The notes under the pieces: model-generated
Databases searched by the model: none
Told to the model about the DNA's origin: nothing
What the model saw: only the letters and a program-made list of their open reading frames with translations
Shown here: piece by piece, positions 35,425 to 44,302 of the stretch
Position numbering within the stretch: the first letter of the stretch is position 1
Layout of the letters: each line of letters begins with the position of its first letter
Source of the DNA: Marinococcus luteus
Lineage (GTDB): Bacteria; Bacillota; Bacilli; Bacillales; Marinococcaceae
Assembly: GCF_900106595.1 (NCBI RefSeq)
Contig: NZ_FNNC01000007.1
Location: forward strand, 62,001 to 126,000
Direction: 5' to 3'
Length of the DNA: 64,000 bases
Program-made: the position numbers and the translations under genes

Positions 35425-36639
35425 GTGTCTACAATTGGACGACGTTTATTTACGTCGGAATCTGTGACAGAAGGGCACCCGGACAAGGTGTGTGATCAGA
35501 TTTCCGACGCGATTTTGGATGAAATTTTAAAGGATGATCCGAATGCCCGGGTGGCAGCGGAAACAGTAGTGAACACTGGTCTCGTATTGGTGGCAGGAGA
35601 AATATCGACATCTACATACGTGGATATTCCTAAAATTGCCCGGGAAACTTTGAAAGACATTGGTTATACACGTGCAAAATACGGCTTTGATTACGAAACG
35701 TGCTCGGTTTTGACGTCTATCGATGAACAGTCGGCTGACATTGCCCAGGGCGTTGACGAGGCGCTTGAGACCCGTGAAGGTTCGATGACTGAAGATGAAT
35801 TGGAATCGATCGGAGCGGGGGACCAGGGCTTGATGTTTGGGTATGCAGATAACGAAACCGATGAACTCATGCCTCTGCCGATCTCGCTTGCGCACAAGCT
35901 GGCACGCCAGTTAACGAAAGTGCGGAAAGACGGCAATCTTTCGTATCTGCGTCCGGATGGAAAGACGCAGGTTACCGTGGAATACGGAGATGACGGGAAG
36001 CCGCTCCGGGTGGAAACGATCGTTATTTCCACCCAGCATTCAGATGACGTAACGCTTGCTCAAATTGAAGAGGATATGCACAAATACGTTATCGAACCGG
36101 TAGTACCGGCAGAGCTTCTCGACGCTAAAACCAACTATTTCATAAACCCGACCGGCCGCTTTGTCATTGGCGGGCCGCAGGGAGACGCCGGGCTTACAGG
36201 AAGAAAAATCATTGTCGATACGTACGGTGGCTATGCCCGTCACGGCGGTGGTGCGTTTTCCGGTAAAGACCCGACAAAAGTCGACCGTTCCGCATCATAT
36301 GCAGCCCGGTATGTAGCGAAAAATATTATTGCAGCAGGCCTTGCAGATAAATGCGAAGTTCAGCTTGCGTACGCGATCGGAGTAGCTCAGCCGGTCTCCA
36401 TTTCGATCGCCACGTTTGGTACGGGGAAAGTATCAGAAGAGGTGCTCGTAAAGCTTGCCAATGAAAACTTTGACCTCCGTCCGGCAGGCATCATCAAAAT
36501 GCTTGATCTCCGCCGGCCGATTTACAGACAGACAGCTGCTTACGGTCACTTCGGCCGTCATGACGTTGATCTGCCATGGGAACGCACGGACAAAGCAGCG
36601 GCACTTCAAGAACAGGCATTCACCGAAAATCAGCACTAA
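35425..36639 (+). CDS. metK: S-adenosylmethionine synthetase
   Basis: MetK makes SAM from methionine and ATP. The 404-residue protein shows [16 protein letters not shown] near residue 19, [12 protein letters not shown] near 126, [20 protein letters not shown] and the phosphate loop [17 protein letters not shown]. The start is GTG with AAGGAGG 7 nt upstream. Expression is set by the SAM riboswitch, a direct product feedback. Confidence 0.98.
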   Translation: MSTIGRRLFTSESVTEGHPDKVCDQISDAILDEILKDDPNARVAAETVVNTGLVLVAGEISTSTYVDIPKIARETLKDIGYTRAKYGFDYETCSVLTSIDEQSADIAQGVDEALETREGSMTEDELESIGAGDQGLMFGYADNETDELMPLPISLAHKLARQLTKVRKDGNLSYLRPDGKTQVTVEYGDDGKPLRVETIVISTQHSDDVTLAQIEEDMHKYVIEPVVPAELLDAKTNYFINPTGRFVIGGPQGDAGLTGRKIIVDTYGGYARHGGGAFSGKDPTKVDRSASYAARYVAKNIIAAGLADKCEVQLAYAIGVAQPVSISIATFGTGKVSEEVLVKLANENFDLRPAGIIKMLDLRRPIYRQTAAYGHFGRHDVDLPWERTDKAAALQEQAFTENQH

Positions 36640-36646
36640 ACAGACT

Positions 36647-36687
36647 AATACCCGCTCCTGTTTATATCAGGAAGCGGGTATTTTTTA
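36647..36687 (+). terminator. intrinsic terminator after metK
   Basis: AATACCCGCTCCTG pairs with CAGGAAGCGGGTATT (one mismatch), then T run. The A-rich left flank is weak, so it mainly serves metK. Confidence 0.85.
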
Positions 36688-36693
36688 TCTAGC

Positions 36694-38175
36694 TCAGTTT
36701 TTCTCCGTGTACGTGCCGACAGAGTCAAATTCTGTTTTAATTTTTTCAGAAGGTTTCGGTCCAAGCAGGCTGACCACGATAATGATCAGAACATTTATAA
36801 AGAAGCCGGGCACAATTTCATAGAGATCAAACAACCCTCCGGTAAGCTGAACCCAGATAATTACGGTTGTTCCGCCGGCGATCATTCCGGCAAGTACACC
36901 CCACATGCTCGTCCGGCGCCAGAATAGGGAGAAAAGCATCGCAGGCCCAAACACCGCGCCGAATCCGGCCCACGCGTAGCTCACGAGTTCAAGCACCGTG
37001 CTCCCCGGGTTGGAGGCGAGCAGCAGGGCGACGAGGGCGATGACGATAACGCCAATCCGGCCGACCCAAACGAGCTCGCGGTCAGAAGCTTTGGGGCGGA
37101 GCATCCCTTTGTAAAAGTCTTCCGCAAGGGCACTTGAGGATACAAGCAGCTGGGAATCCACCGTGCTCATAATAGCAGCAAGAATCGCTGCGAGAAGAAC
37201 CCCGGAAACCCACGGGTTAAACAGTACCTGGGTAAACAGAATAAAGACCGTTTCCTGGTTCCCTTCGCCGAGCTGGGCGTTACCTGAAAAGTAAGCAATA
37301 CCAATAAATCCCGTGAAAATAGCGCCGAGAAGAGAAATAACCATCCAGCTCATGCCTACAAACCGGGCCACCGGAATTTCTTTTTCGGAACGTATCGCCA
37401 TAAACCTGGTAATAATATGCGGCTGGCCAAAGTAGCCGAGCCCCCAGGCGAGCAGGGAAACAACAGAAATAACGCTCACATTCGTAAAGGCACTTAACGC
37501 ATCCGGATTAATGGAGGCGACGGTCTGGACAGAATTTCCCCATCCGCCAATTTCTATAACGGCAGCGATTGGAACAGCCACGAGGGCAAGAAACATCAGA
37601 ATACCCTGGATAAAGTCAGTCCAGCTGACAGCCATAAATCCGCCGAGGAACGTATAGGTAATAATAACAGCACCGCCGATCCAAAGGGCCGCCTGATAGG
37701 AAAGGCCGAAGGAACTGACAAACAGGGTAGCGCCTCCGACCAGTCCGGAGGAGGTATAAAAAGTGAAGAAAATAAGTATAAATAATGCCGAAACAATACG
37801 CAGTGCTTTTGTTTTATCGTGGAAGCGGTTTTCAAGAAAGTCGGGTATCGTAATCGAATCGTTGGCGATGATTGTATACCTGCGCAGTCTTCTCGCCTGA
37901 AACTGCCAGTTCAAATAAGCTCCAATGGTGAGGCCGATAGGCAGCCATATTTCACTCATTCCGCCCAGATACATGGCTCCGGGGAGGCCGAGCAGAAGCC
38001 AGCTGCTCATGTCAGATGCTCCGGCACTGAGTGCGGCTACGGGTCCGTTTAATTTTCGTCCGCCTAAAACGTAATCCGAGAGGTTATTGGTCAGCTTGTA
38101 GAATAAAAAACCAATGCTAAGCATAACAACAAGGTAAACGATAAAAGTCACAATTGTTGGTACGGAAATATCCAT
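36694..38175 (-). CDS. putP: sodium/proline symporter (SSS family, PutP)
   Basis: The 493-residue, about 13-helix carrier imports proline with Na+. Visible: the helix-2 region GGRKLNGPVAALSAGASDMS (Na+/proline site), SSWLLLGLPGA, GYFGQPHIITRFMAIRS and AAILAAIMSTVDSQLLVSSS. The ATG follows directly on the stop of a 35-codon gene, with its ribosome site AAGGAGACC inside that gene. Context (sigma-54 promoter, activator, proline dehydrogenase) supports proline as substrate. Confidence 0.94.
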   Translation of the reverse strand: MDISVPTIVTFIVYLVVMLSIGFLFYKLTNNLSDYVLGGRKLNGPVAALSAGASDMSSWLLLGLPGAMYLGGMSEIWLPIGLTIGAYLNWQFQARRLRRYTIIANDSITIPDFLENRFHDKTKALRIVSALFILIFFTFYTSSGLVGGATLFVSSFGLSYQAALWIGGAVIITYTFLGGFMAVSWTDFIQGILMFLALVAVPIAAVIEIGGWGNSVQTVASINPDALSAFTNVSVISVVSLLAWGLGYFGQPHIITRFMAIRSEKEIPVARFVGMSWMVISLLGAIFTGFIGIAYFSGNAQLGEGNQETVFILFTQVLFNPWVSGVLLAAILAAIMSTVDSQLLVSSSALAEDFYKGMLRPKASDRELVWVGRIGVIVIALVALLLASNPGSTVLELVSYAWAGFGAVFGPAMLFSLFWRRTSMWGVLAGMIAGGTTVIIWVQLTGGLFDLYEIVPGFFINVLIIIVVSLLGPKPSEKIKTEFDSVGTYTEKN

Positions 38176-38283
38176 TTAGGTGGTCTCCTTTTTTGATTTA
38201 ACATAACTGATTGCTGCTAAAACTACAGTAAGCGGCATGGGTATTAATATCAGCAGCCATGTGAATAGTGTTATCCCTTCCAT
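38176..38283 (-). CDS. 35-residue single-helix symporter accessory protein
   Basis: ATG at 38283 follows AAGGGGAGGTGTACTGA. The product has one membrane helix (TWLLILIPMPLTVVLAAISY) and a basic tail (KSKKETT). Its TAA is immediately followed by the putP ATG. The size and position match small accessory subunits found beside SSS/NSS symporters. It is probably needed for stability or activity of PutP; this is inference. Confidence 0.8.
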   Translation of the reverse strand: MEGITLFTWLLILIPMPLTVVLAAISYVKSKKETT

Positions 38284-38317
38284 TCAGTACACCTCCCCTT
38301 GAATGTACTTTTATATG

Positions 38318-38335
38318 TTGCAAGAATAGTGCCAA
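38318..38335 (-). promoter_or_regulatory. sigma-54 promoter of the putP operon
   Basis: Plus-strand TTGCAAGAATAGTGCCAA reads on the minus strand as TTGGCAC-N5-TTGCAA, a near-perfect -24/-12 element. It lies 35 bp before the accessory gene start. Confidence 0.88.
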
Positions 38336-38438
38336 TATTCTTAACTTCAACAGGCGCTTAATAAAACCGGTGGAGACGTCCATTATAATTGAATACTTCG
38401 CTGGATAGAAGCGTAATTAGAAAATTAAGGGTTTAAAG

Positions 38439-38454
38439 GTGCAAAATTTTGCAC
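38439..38454. promoter_or_regulatory. palindromic enhancer/UAS for the sigma-54 activator
   Basis: GTGCAAAATTTTGCAC is a perfect 16-bp palindrome about 105 bp upstream of the putP sigma-54 promoter and 85 bp before the activator gene. It is the best candidate binding site of that activator, perhaps also for autoregulation. Confidence 0.65.
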
Positions 38455-38539
38455 TCCTAAGTTTTGGCATTTTGCGTACGTAGCCTTCGCACTTCATGAT
38501 AAAATCAAATCAAGAATAAATTATAAAGAGGGTGGGTCC

Positions 38540-39943
38540 ATGGTATATCAAGGTACGAATTCGTTATCCTATCCTGAGCTGAACGATGTATTTGATCATT
38601 TAATGGTGAAAATGGATCAGGGGATCCGTGTTATTGATACAGATGAAAACCTGATTATTTATAATGACAAAATGCGCGAAATTGAGTCCATGACGTATGA
38701 AGACTTTAATAATAAAGGTATGATGGACGTTTTTCTGTTCGAGCATGAACGGGACAGCAGACTACTCCAGGCTATTAAGCAGGGAGTGGAAACGAGAGAA
38801 AAAAAGCAGCATTATACAAACAGCCGCGGGAAAAATATTACGACTATTAATGAAATTTTTCCGATTTATTCGGGCGGCCGTATCGTGGCAGCAGCCGAGA
38901 TCGCAAAGGATGTCACCCGCATGGAAAAGCTGGTTCGTGAAAACCAGAAAAAAACCGACAATGGGCTTTTCACATTTGACCAGATTATCGGGCATTCTGC
39001 TGAGATCACAGGGGTGGTGCAGAACGCAAAGCGGGCAACGAGGACGTCGTCCTCGGTATTAATCGTTGGAGAGACAGGCACAGGGAAGGAACTGTTTGCC
39101 CAGAGCATTCACAGTGAAAGCGAGCGGGCCGGACAGCCGTTTGTGTCACAGAACTGTGCCGCGCTTCCGGAAACGCTTATTGAGGGCATTCTGTTTGGCA
39201 CCGTAAAAGGAGCGTTTACAGGAGCATCCGAACGGGCCGGGCTGTTTGAAAAGGCAGAAGGCGGGACGCTTCTGCTTGATGAAATTAATTCGCTGCCGGT
39301 AGCGCTGCAGGCAAAGCTTCTGCGCGTCCTGCAGGAAAAGAAGGTAACCCGTTTAGGGTCGCACAAAGAGCAGTCCATTAATGTCCGTATTATCGCCACA
39401 ATGAACAAAGAGCCGGCAGAGGCTATTCAAAACAACGAGCTGCGCGAGGATCTTTTTTACCGTATTGGCGTCGTTACGTTGTACGTCCCTGCGCTCCGGG
39501 AAAGAAAAACAGATATTGAGCCGCTGGTGGAAACCTTTCTGGAAAAGTACAACCGGGTTTTTCAAATGGATGTGAACCGTATCTCCCCGGCGGTGAAAAC
39601 GAGGCTGGAGTCCTATCACTGGCCGGGGAACATCCGGGAGCTTGAACACGTCATCGAAGGAGCGATGAATTTAATGCTTGATGAAGAAGTGATTGAAGAA
39701 AGTCACCTGCCGGATCACTTCCGCAAACGCACTGACCTTCTGGAAACAGGAGGGAGAGAGAGAAGCGGTTTGGACGGGACAAGCAGCCAGGAAGGAAGTT
39801 TAAAGGAACGTCTGCTTGAAATGGAATTTGCTTTAATCAAAGAAGCGCTGCACCAAAGCGGAGGCAACGTAATGCAGGCAGCCAAGGAGCTTGGAATCAG
39901 CCGGCAGAGTCTGCAGTACCGGATGAGTAAATTTCATTTATAA
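38540..39943 (+). CDS. sigma-54-dependent activator (PAS-AAA+-Fis; RocR-like) of proline use
   Basis: The 467-residue protein has an N-terminal PAS-type sensor (residues 15-125), a AAA+ domain (about 145-380) with Walker A GETGTGKE, the sigma-54-contacting GAFTGA loop (KGAFTGAS), Walker B GGTLLLDEIN and arginine-finger region, and a C-terminal Fis-type HTH (NVMQAAKELGISRQSLQYRM). GAGGGTGGGTCC precedes the ATG. It sits between putP and proline dehydrogenase, both with sigma-54 promoters facing away from it. The signal is presumably proline or a product. Confidence 0.92.
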   Translation: MVYQGTNSLSYPELNDVFDHLMVKMDQGIRVIDTDENLIIYNDKMREIESMTYEDFNNKGMMDVFLFEHERDSRLLQAIKQGVETREKKQHYTNSRGKNITTINEIFPIYSGGRIVAAAEIAKDVTRMEKLVRENQKKTDNGLFTFDQIIGHSAEITGVVQNAKRATRTSSSVLIVGETGTGKELFAQSIHSESERAGQPFVSQNCAALPETLIEGILFGTVKGAFTGASERAGLFEKAEGGTLLLDEINSLPVALQAKLLRVLQEKKVTRLGSHKEQSINVRIIATMNKEPAEAIQNNELREDLFYRIGVVTLYVPALRERKTDIEPLVETFLEKYNRVFQMDVNRISPAVKTRLESYHWPGNIRELEHVIEGAMNLMLDEEVIEESHLPDHFRKRTDLLETGGRERSGLDGTSSQEGSLKERLLEMEFALIKEALHQSGGNVMQAAKELGISRQSLQYRMSKFHL

Positions 39944-39955
39944 TTTTTGCATAAA

Positions 39956-39973
39956 GCGCAAAATTTCTTGCGG
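39956..39973. promoter_or_regulatory. degenerate second UAS before proline dehydrogenase
   Basis: GCGCAAAATTTCTTGCGG resembles the 38439 palindrome with one inserted base and outer changes; a TTTTGC half lies at 39945. It is 60-75 bp upstream of the sigma-54 promoter. Confidence 0.45.
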
Positions 39974-40032
39974 TTTTGACGAACATGCTATTTCTTTTTG
40001 CGTATAATCCTGCGGACGCCCATGCAGTCGTG

Positions 40033-40050
40033 TTGGCACGTATTTTGCAA
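40033..40050 (+). promoter_or_regulatory. sigma-54 promoter of proline dehydrogenase
   Basis: TTGGCAC (40033-40039), 5 bp, TTGCAA (40045-40050): consensus -24/-12 spacing and sequence, 43 bp before the gene. Confidence 0.9.
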
Positions 40051-40092
40051 CAGTGTAGGGCATAGTACTGAAAAGATCAGGAGGGTGCACCT

Positions 40093-41001
40093 ATGACAAT
40101 TTCACGTTCGTTTTTTATATTTCTTTCCCAAAATAAGACGCTGACAAAGGGCGCCAAAAAGTGGGGCATTCACCTCGGAGCTTCAAAAGTAGTGGCTGGA
40201 GAAGATATTGATGAAGCATTAACAACCATTCAATCGATGAACGAACAGGGCCTGATGGCGACTATTGACCATCTTGGGGAATTTATAACGGAAAAATCAG
40301 AGGTGGAAGAAGCCAAGCAGAAAACCATCGAGATTATTGATAGCGTCTATGCGAAAAACGTACAGTCAGAGCTGACAGTGAAGCTGACGAAGCTTGGGCT
40401 TGATATAGATACGGACTACTGCATAGAGAATATGAAGGAAATCCTCCAGGCGGCCAAGGAAAAACAAAATTTCGTAAATATCGACATGGAAGACTATTCC
40501 CGATATGAAAAGACACTGAATGTACTGAAAACGCTCCGAAAGGAATATGATAATGTAGGTACTGTCCTCCAGGGTTATTTACGGCGGGGTCTCGATGATC
40601 TCGATGGTCTCGCAGAGGTGCCTCTCCGAATCGTAAAAGGGGCTTATCAGGAAAAAGAAGAGGTTGCCTTCAAAGACAAGCATGAGGTCGACGCCAATTA
40701 TTTTCTGATGATTCAAAAACATCTGCAGCAGGAAGGTTTTACCGCCATCGGCACGCATGATCACCGTATTATTAACGCGGTTAAGCTGTTTGTGGAAGAC
40801 CAGGGCATCCCTTATCATACGTTCGAATTTCAAATGCTGTATGGCTTTCGAACAGAACTGCAGCTGCAGCTCGTGCAGGAAGGCTACAATGTCAGGGTCT
40901 ACGTGCCATTTGGTAAAGAATGGTACGGGTATTTTATGAGAAGACTGGCAGAACGCCCGCAGAACCTTGTATCCGTGGCTAAAGGGATGATTGCGAAATA
41001 A
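40093..41001 (+). CDS. putB: proline dehydrogenase (PutB/FadM type)
   Basis: The 302-residue flavoenzyme oxidises proline to pyrroline-5-carboxylate and feeds electrons to quinone. The TIM-barrel signatures are ATIDHLGEF, RIVKGAYQEKEEVAF, IGTHDHRII, FEFQMLYGFRTELQ and VYVPFGKEWYGYFMRRLAER, with the paired arginines that hold proline. CAGGAGGGTGCACCT precedes the ATG. No P5C dehydrogenase gene adjoins, so that step is encoded elsewhere. Confidence 0.95.
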   Translation: MTISRSFFIFLSQNKTLTKGAKKWGIHLGASKVVAGEDIDEALTTIQSMNEQGLMATIDHLGEFITEKSEVEEAKQKTIEIIDSVYAKNVQSELTVKLTKLGLDIDTDYCIENMKEILQAAKEKQNFVNIDMEDYSRYEKTLNVLKTLRKEYDNVGTVLQGYLRRGLDDLDGLAEVPLRIVKGAYQEKEEVAFKDKHEVDANYFLMIQKHLQQEGFTAIGTHDHRIINAVKLFVEDQGIPYHTFEFQMLYGFRTELQLQLVQEGYNVRVYVPFGKEWYGYFMRRLAERPQNLVSVAKGMIAK

Positions 41002-41012
41002 AAAGTTCATGC

Positions 41013-41044
41013 AGCGCCGCTCCCGAAATGGGGCGGCGTTTTGG
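41013..41044 (+). terminator. intrinsic terminator after proline dehydrogenase
   Basis: CGCCGC (41015-41020) with flanking bases pairs with GCGGCG (41033-41038), followed by TTTT. Confidence 0.7.
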
Positions 41045-41149
41045 TTTCCAGACAGGCAGAAAACCTTGAAGCAATAGTTTAAACAGGCAGTATTTTCCGA
41101 GTATAATGGAAGTGAAACACAGCTGAAACTGGAAACAGAAAGGACGCCG

Positions 41150-42082
41150 ATGATGCAGACAGTACAAAAACGACGGACGGCAGGCTTTTTGCTGGTGATA
41201 AGCGGAGCCTCCCTCTGGGGTATTGGAGGAACAGTATCGCAGTATATTTTTGAAATTCATCACCTGCCTGTGGAGTGGCTGGTGGCTGTCAGGCTGCTTC
41301 TTTCCGGCCTTCTCCTGTTAACTATTTCTTTAATGCTTGGAAATAAAGAAAAAGTAACCGGGATCTGGAAGCAGAAAAAGAGCGCAGGGGCAGTGGTTAT
41401 ATTCGGTTTATTCGGCATGCTTGCCGTTCAGTATACATATATGGCCTCCATTGAAAGCGGAAACGCAGCTGTGGCTACGCTGCTTCAATATTTGGCTCCG
41501 GTGTTCATTCTTGCGTACCTGCTTGCTGTCCGGCATACATATTGGAATATGCGGGATGCGGGCGCTGTGCTGATGGGACTTGCCGGCACGTTTCTGCTGC
41601 TGACAAATGGGGAGCTGGCCGGATTATCCGTGCCAACGGAAGCGGTAGTCTGGGGCCTTCTTTCCGGGGTCGCGCTTGCCTTCTATACTCTGTATGCAGG
41701 CCCTCTTTTAGCAGCGTGGGGGTCCATGAATGTAATCGGATGGGCGATGACGGTCGGAGGAGCAGCTGTAAGCTTTTTGCATGCCCCGTGGAACGCCGCA
41801 TGGGGGAGCTGGACATGGAGCATGGCCGGGAGCGTAATTTTTGTTGTTATTTTCGGCACTATGATTGCTTTTTGGTTTTACCTGGAAAGCTTGAAATATT
41901 TAAAGCCGCAGGAAACAAGTATTTTGGGATGCCTGGAGCCGCTGGCAGCTATTTTGGCTTCGGTATGGTGGCTGCACGTTCCGTTTGGACTCTACCAGAG
42001 CGTGGGCACCTGTCTGATACTTGGAATGGTGATTTATTTGTCACTGCCGCAAAAGCAGCGGGCAAAGCCTGCACCGGCGTAA
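41150..42082 (+). CDS. EamA/DMT family transporter
   Basis: The 310-residue protein has ten predicted membrane helices in two EamA repeats (LVISGASLWGIGGTVSQYIF near residue 15; VWGLLSGVALAFYTLYAGPL near 165). Such carriers export amino acids or metabolites. LQYLAPVFILAY and LEPLAAILASVWWL are family hallmarks. Substrate unknown. AAAGGACGCCG precedes adjacent ATGs at 41150/41153. It lies 100 bp before the UbiD gene on the same strand. Confidence 0.88.
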   Translation: MMQTVQKRRTAGFLLVISGASLWGIGGTVSQYIFEIHHLPVEWLVAVRLLLSGLLLLTISLMLGNKEKVTGIWKQKKSAGAVVIFGLFGMLAVQYTYMASIESGNAAVATLLQYLAPVFILAYLLAVRHTYWNMRDAGAVLMGLAGTFLLLTNGELAGLSVPTEAVVWGLLSGVALAFYTLYAGPLLAAWGSMNVIGWAMTVGGAAVSFLHAPWNAAWGSWTWSMAGSVIFVVIFGTMIAFWFYLESLKYLKPQETSILGCLEPLAAILASVWWLHVPFGLYQSVGTCLILGMVIYLSLPQKQRAKPAPA

Positions 42083-42182
42083 AGAATACGGGGTAAAAGG
42101 TGAATGAACACAGCCGTGAAGGAAAATATACTAAAATAAGTATAGAAAGTGAAAAACTATTTGGAAGGATGAATCGCTGCAT

Positions 42183-44003
42183 ATGTATCAGAACCTCAAC
42201 GAATGCGTAGAAGATCTTGAAAAGCACGGCCATTTAGTACGAATCAAAGAAGAGGTCGATCCTTATTTGGAAATGGCTTCCGTTCATTTAAGGTTCTATG
42301 AACAGGAAGGGCCGGCCATTTTATTTGAAAATGTAAAAGGAAGTCCGTTCCAGGCTGTTTCTAATTTATTTGGCACCGTCGAACGCAGCAAATTCATTTT
42401 CCGGAAAAACTGGAAGCAGGTACAAAATGTTATTGCGATGAGAAATGATCCGGTGCAGGCGCTGAAGCATCCGCTTCGTAATATGACGAGCGGCCTGACG
42501 GCAGTAAAAGCACTTCCAAAGAAAAAGAAAGGCGGCACGGAAGATTTTCGGGAGGTAAGCATCAGCGATCTACCGATGATCCAGCACTGGCCCCGGGATG
42601 GCGGCGCCTTTCTCACTCTTCCGCAGGTGTATACCGAGGATCCGGAAAAATCGGGGCCGATGAATGCCAACCTTGGCATGTACCGGGTACAGCTTAGCGG
42701 CAATGAATTTATACAAGATGAAGAAGTGGGGCTGCATTACCAGATTCAACGGGGCATTGGTGTGCATCAGGCGAAGGCCGTAGCTAAGGGGGAGCCTTTG
42801 AAGGTTAGTATTTTTCTCGGCGGGCCTCCGGCACACACTATTTCAGCCGTGATGCCGCTTCCGGAAGGGCTGAGTGAGATGATGTTTGCTGGCATGCTGG
42901 CCGGGCGTCGTTTTCAGTACAGCTATGAAGACGGCTACTGCATTAATCATGATGCTGATTTTGTTATTACCGGTGAAATTTATCCGGAAGACACAAAGCC
43001 GGAAGGACCGTTTGGCGACCACCTGGGCTATTACAGCCTGACGCATGATTTCCCGGTCATGAAGGTTCATAAGGTGTATGCCAGAGACAAAGCTATTCTG
43101 CCGTTTACCGTAGTCGGCCGACCGCCGCAGGAGGATACATCGTTTGGCGCGGTGATTCATGAAATGACAGGGGAAGCGATCAAGCAGGAAATTACCGGTG
43201 TTAAAGAAGTTCATGCTGTAGATGCTGCAGGGGTGCACCCGCTTCTGCTGGCCATTGGCAGTGAACGGTATACGCCGTTTCAAAGCGTGAAGCAGCCGGC
43301 GGAGCTGTTAACAATTGCTAATCGTATTCTCGGAACAGGACAGTTAAGCCTGGCTAAATATTTATTTATTACAGCGGAACAGGAAAGAGAGCTCGATACG
43401 CATCAGGAGGAGGATTTTTTCACGTACATGCTTGAGCGGATTAATCTGCGCCGCGATCTTCACTTTCAGACCAAAACGACGATCGATACGCTTGATTACA
43501 GCGGCGAAGGGCTGAATGAGGGAAGCAAGGTAGTTATAGCGGCTTATGGGGACGTGAAGAGGGATCTTTGTCAACTTGTACCGGACGGCTTCCCGGCTGA
43601 CAGTTCAATGCATTTGCCAAAGCTTGTGATGCCGGGCGTAATTGCGGTGGAAGCACCGGAGTTTGCCAGTTATAAACAGGCGGTTGAAGAAATAGCTGCT
43701 TTCGCTGAACGTCTCGATCAGCAATGGGATGTCAAAGAAACCCCGATGATTATTATCTGTGATGACAGCAGCTTTGTCAGTGATACGATGCGGAATTTCC
43801 TGTGGGCCGTTTTTACGCGCAGCAATCCTTCTCACGATATTCATGGCGTGAACAGCTTTTATGAAAACAAGCACTGGGGATGCGACAGTCTGATCATCGA
43901 TGCCCGCATCAAGCCTCATCATGCACCGCCGCTGCTTCCGGATGAAAATGTGGAGCACCGGGTGGATGATCTTATGGAACGGATCGGCTTAAGGAAAAAA
44001 TAG
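42183..44003 (+). CDS. UbiD family decarboxylase (probable menaquinone-route enzyme)
   Basis: The 606-residue protein has UbiD hallmarks: NLGMYRVQLSG near residue 160 (prenylated-FMN/metal Asn and Arg), the Glu-Pro-Phe-Gly-Asp motif EGPFGDHLGYY near 279, and GRPPQEDTSFG. UbiD enzymes use prenylated FMN made by a UbiX partner, which is not in this window. In futalosine-type menaquinone synthesis a UbiD homolog decarboxylates the prenylated naphthoate; mqnE in this window makes that the most economical role, but other aromatic acids are possible. The ATG has a GGAAGGATG site upstream. Confidence 0.87.
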   Translation: MYQNLNECVEDLEKHGHLVRIKEEVDPYLEMASVHLRFYEQEGPAILFENVKGSPFQAVSNLFGTVERSKFIFRKNWKQVQNVIAMRNDPVQALKHPLRNMTSGLTAVKALPKKKKGGTEDFREVSISDLPMIQHWPRDGGAFLTLPQVYTEDPEKSGPMNANLGMYRVQLSGNEFIQDEEVGLHYQIQRGIGVHQAKAVAKGEPLKVSIFLGGPPAHTISAVMPLPEGLSEMMFAGMLAGRRFQYSYEDGYCINHDADFVITGEIYPEDTKPEGPFGDHLGYYSLTHDFPVMKVHKVYARDKAILPFTVVGRPPQEDTSFGAVIHEMTGEAIKQEITGVKEVHAVDAAGVHPLLLAIGSERYTPFQSVKQPAELLTIANRILGTGQLSLAKYLFITAEQERELDTHQEEDFFTYMLERINLRRDLHFQTKTTIDTLDYSGEGLNEGSKVVIAAYGDVKRDLCQLVPDGFPADSSMHLPKLVMPGVIAVEAPEFASYKQAVEEIAAFAERLDQQWDVKETPMIIICDDSSFVSDTMRNFLWAVFTRSNPSHDIHGVNSFYENKHWGCDSLIIDARIKPHHAPPLLPDENVEHRVDDLMERIGLRKK

Positions 44004-44098
44004 TCGGCTGAAAATATTAAAGTGGAACGAAAGCGTGAACAGAAAGACAACTGTTTGAAAAAGCAGAGTCATTAATCCAGAAGGGACTGATGCCTGTT

Positions 44099-44242
44099 AT
44101 GGAAAAACGACAGCTTGGCAACAGTGACCTGCAGGTTACGCTTACGGGTGCCGATATGAAAGCAATTGATGATATTGCTTCTAAAGGTGCTGCTGCAGGT
44201 ATGAGGTATCCCGAAGAAGGAATGAAAACGGTGAACAGGTAA
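44099..44242 (+). pseudogene. aldo/keto reductase remnant: both ends fused after internal deletion
   Basis: A 47-codon frame joins MEKRQLGNSDLQVT, the classic start of aldo/keto reductases, directly to LTGADMKAIDDIASKGAAAG and a MRYPEEGMKTVNR tail, the classic C-terminus of the same family. About 260-280 central codons, with the Asp-Tyr-Lys-His catalytic tetrad, are gone. TTACG occurs twice at the junction (GTTACGCTTACGGG), a possible recombination point. The frame stays open. An AGAAGGGACTG site and an in-frame ATG at 44090 could still drive translation. Confidence 0.85.
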
Positions 44243-44250
44243 TAAAAGCA

Positions 44251-44288
44251 ACCCAGCCCTCCGGATACACCTGGAAGGCTGGGTTTTT
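44251..44288 (+). terminator. intrinsic terminator after the reductase remnant
   Basis: ACCCAGCCCTCC pairs with GGAAGGCTGGGT (one mismatch), followed by TTTTTG. Confidence 0.8.
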
Positions 44289-44302
44289 GTATGTTCAGGA
44301 GG

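Noticed and set aside
38461-38476. TTGGCATTTTGCG as a third sigma-54 promoter (for the activator gene)
   Set aside because: The -24/-12 spacing is too short and the GC dinucleotide is misplaced.
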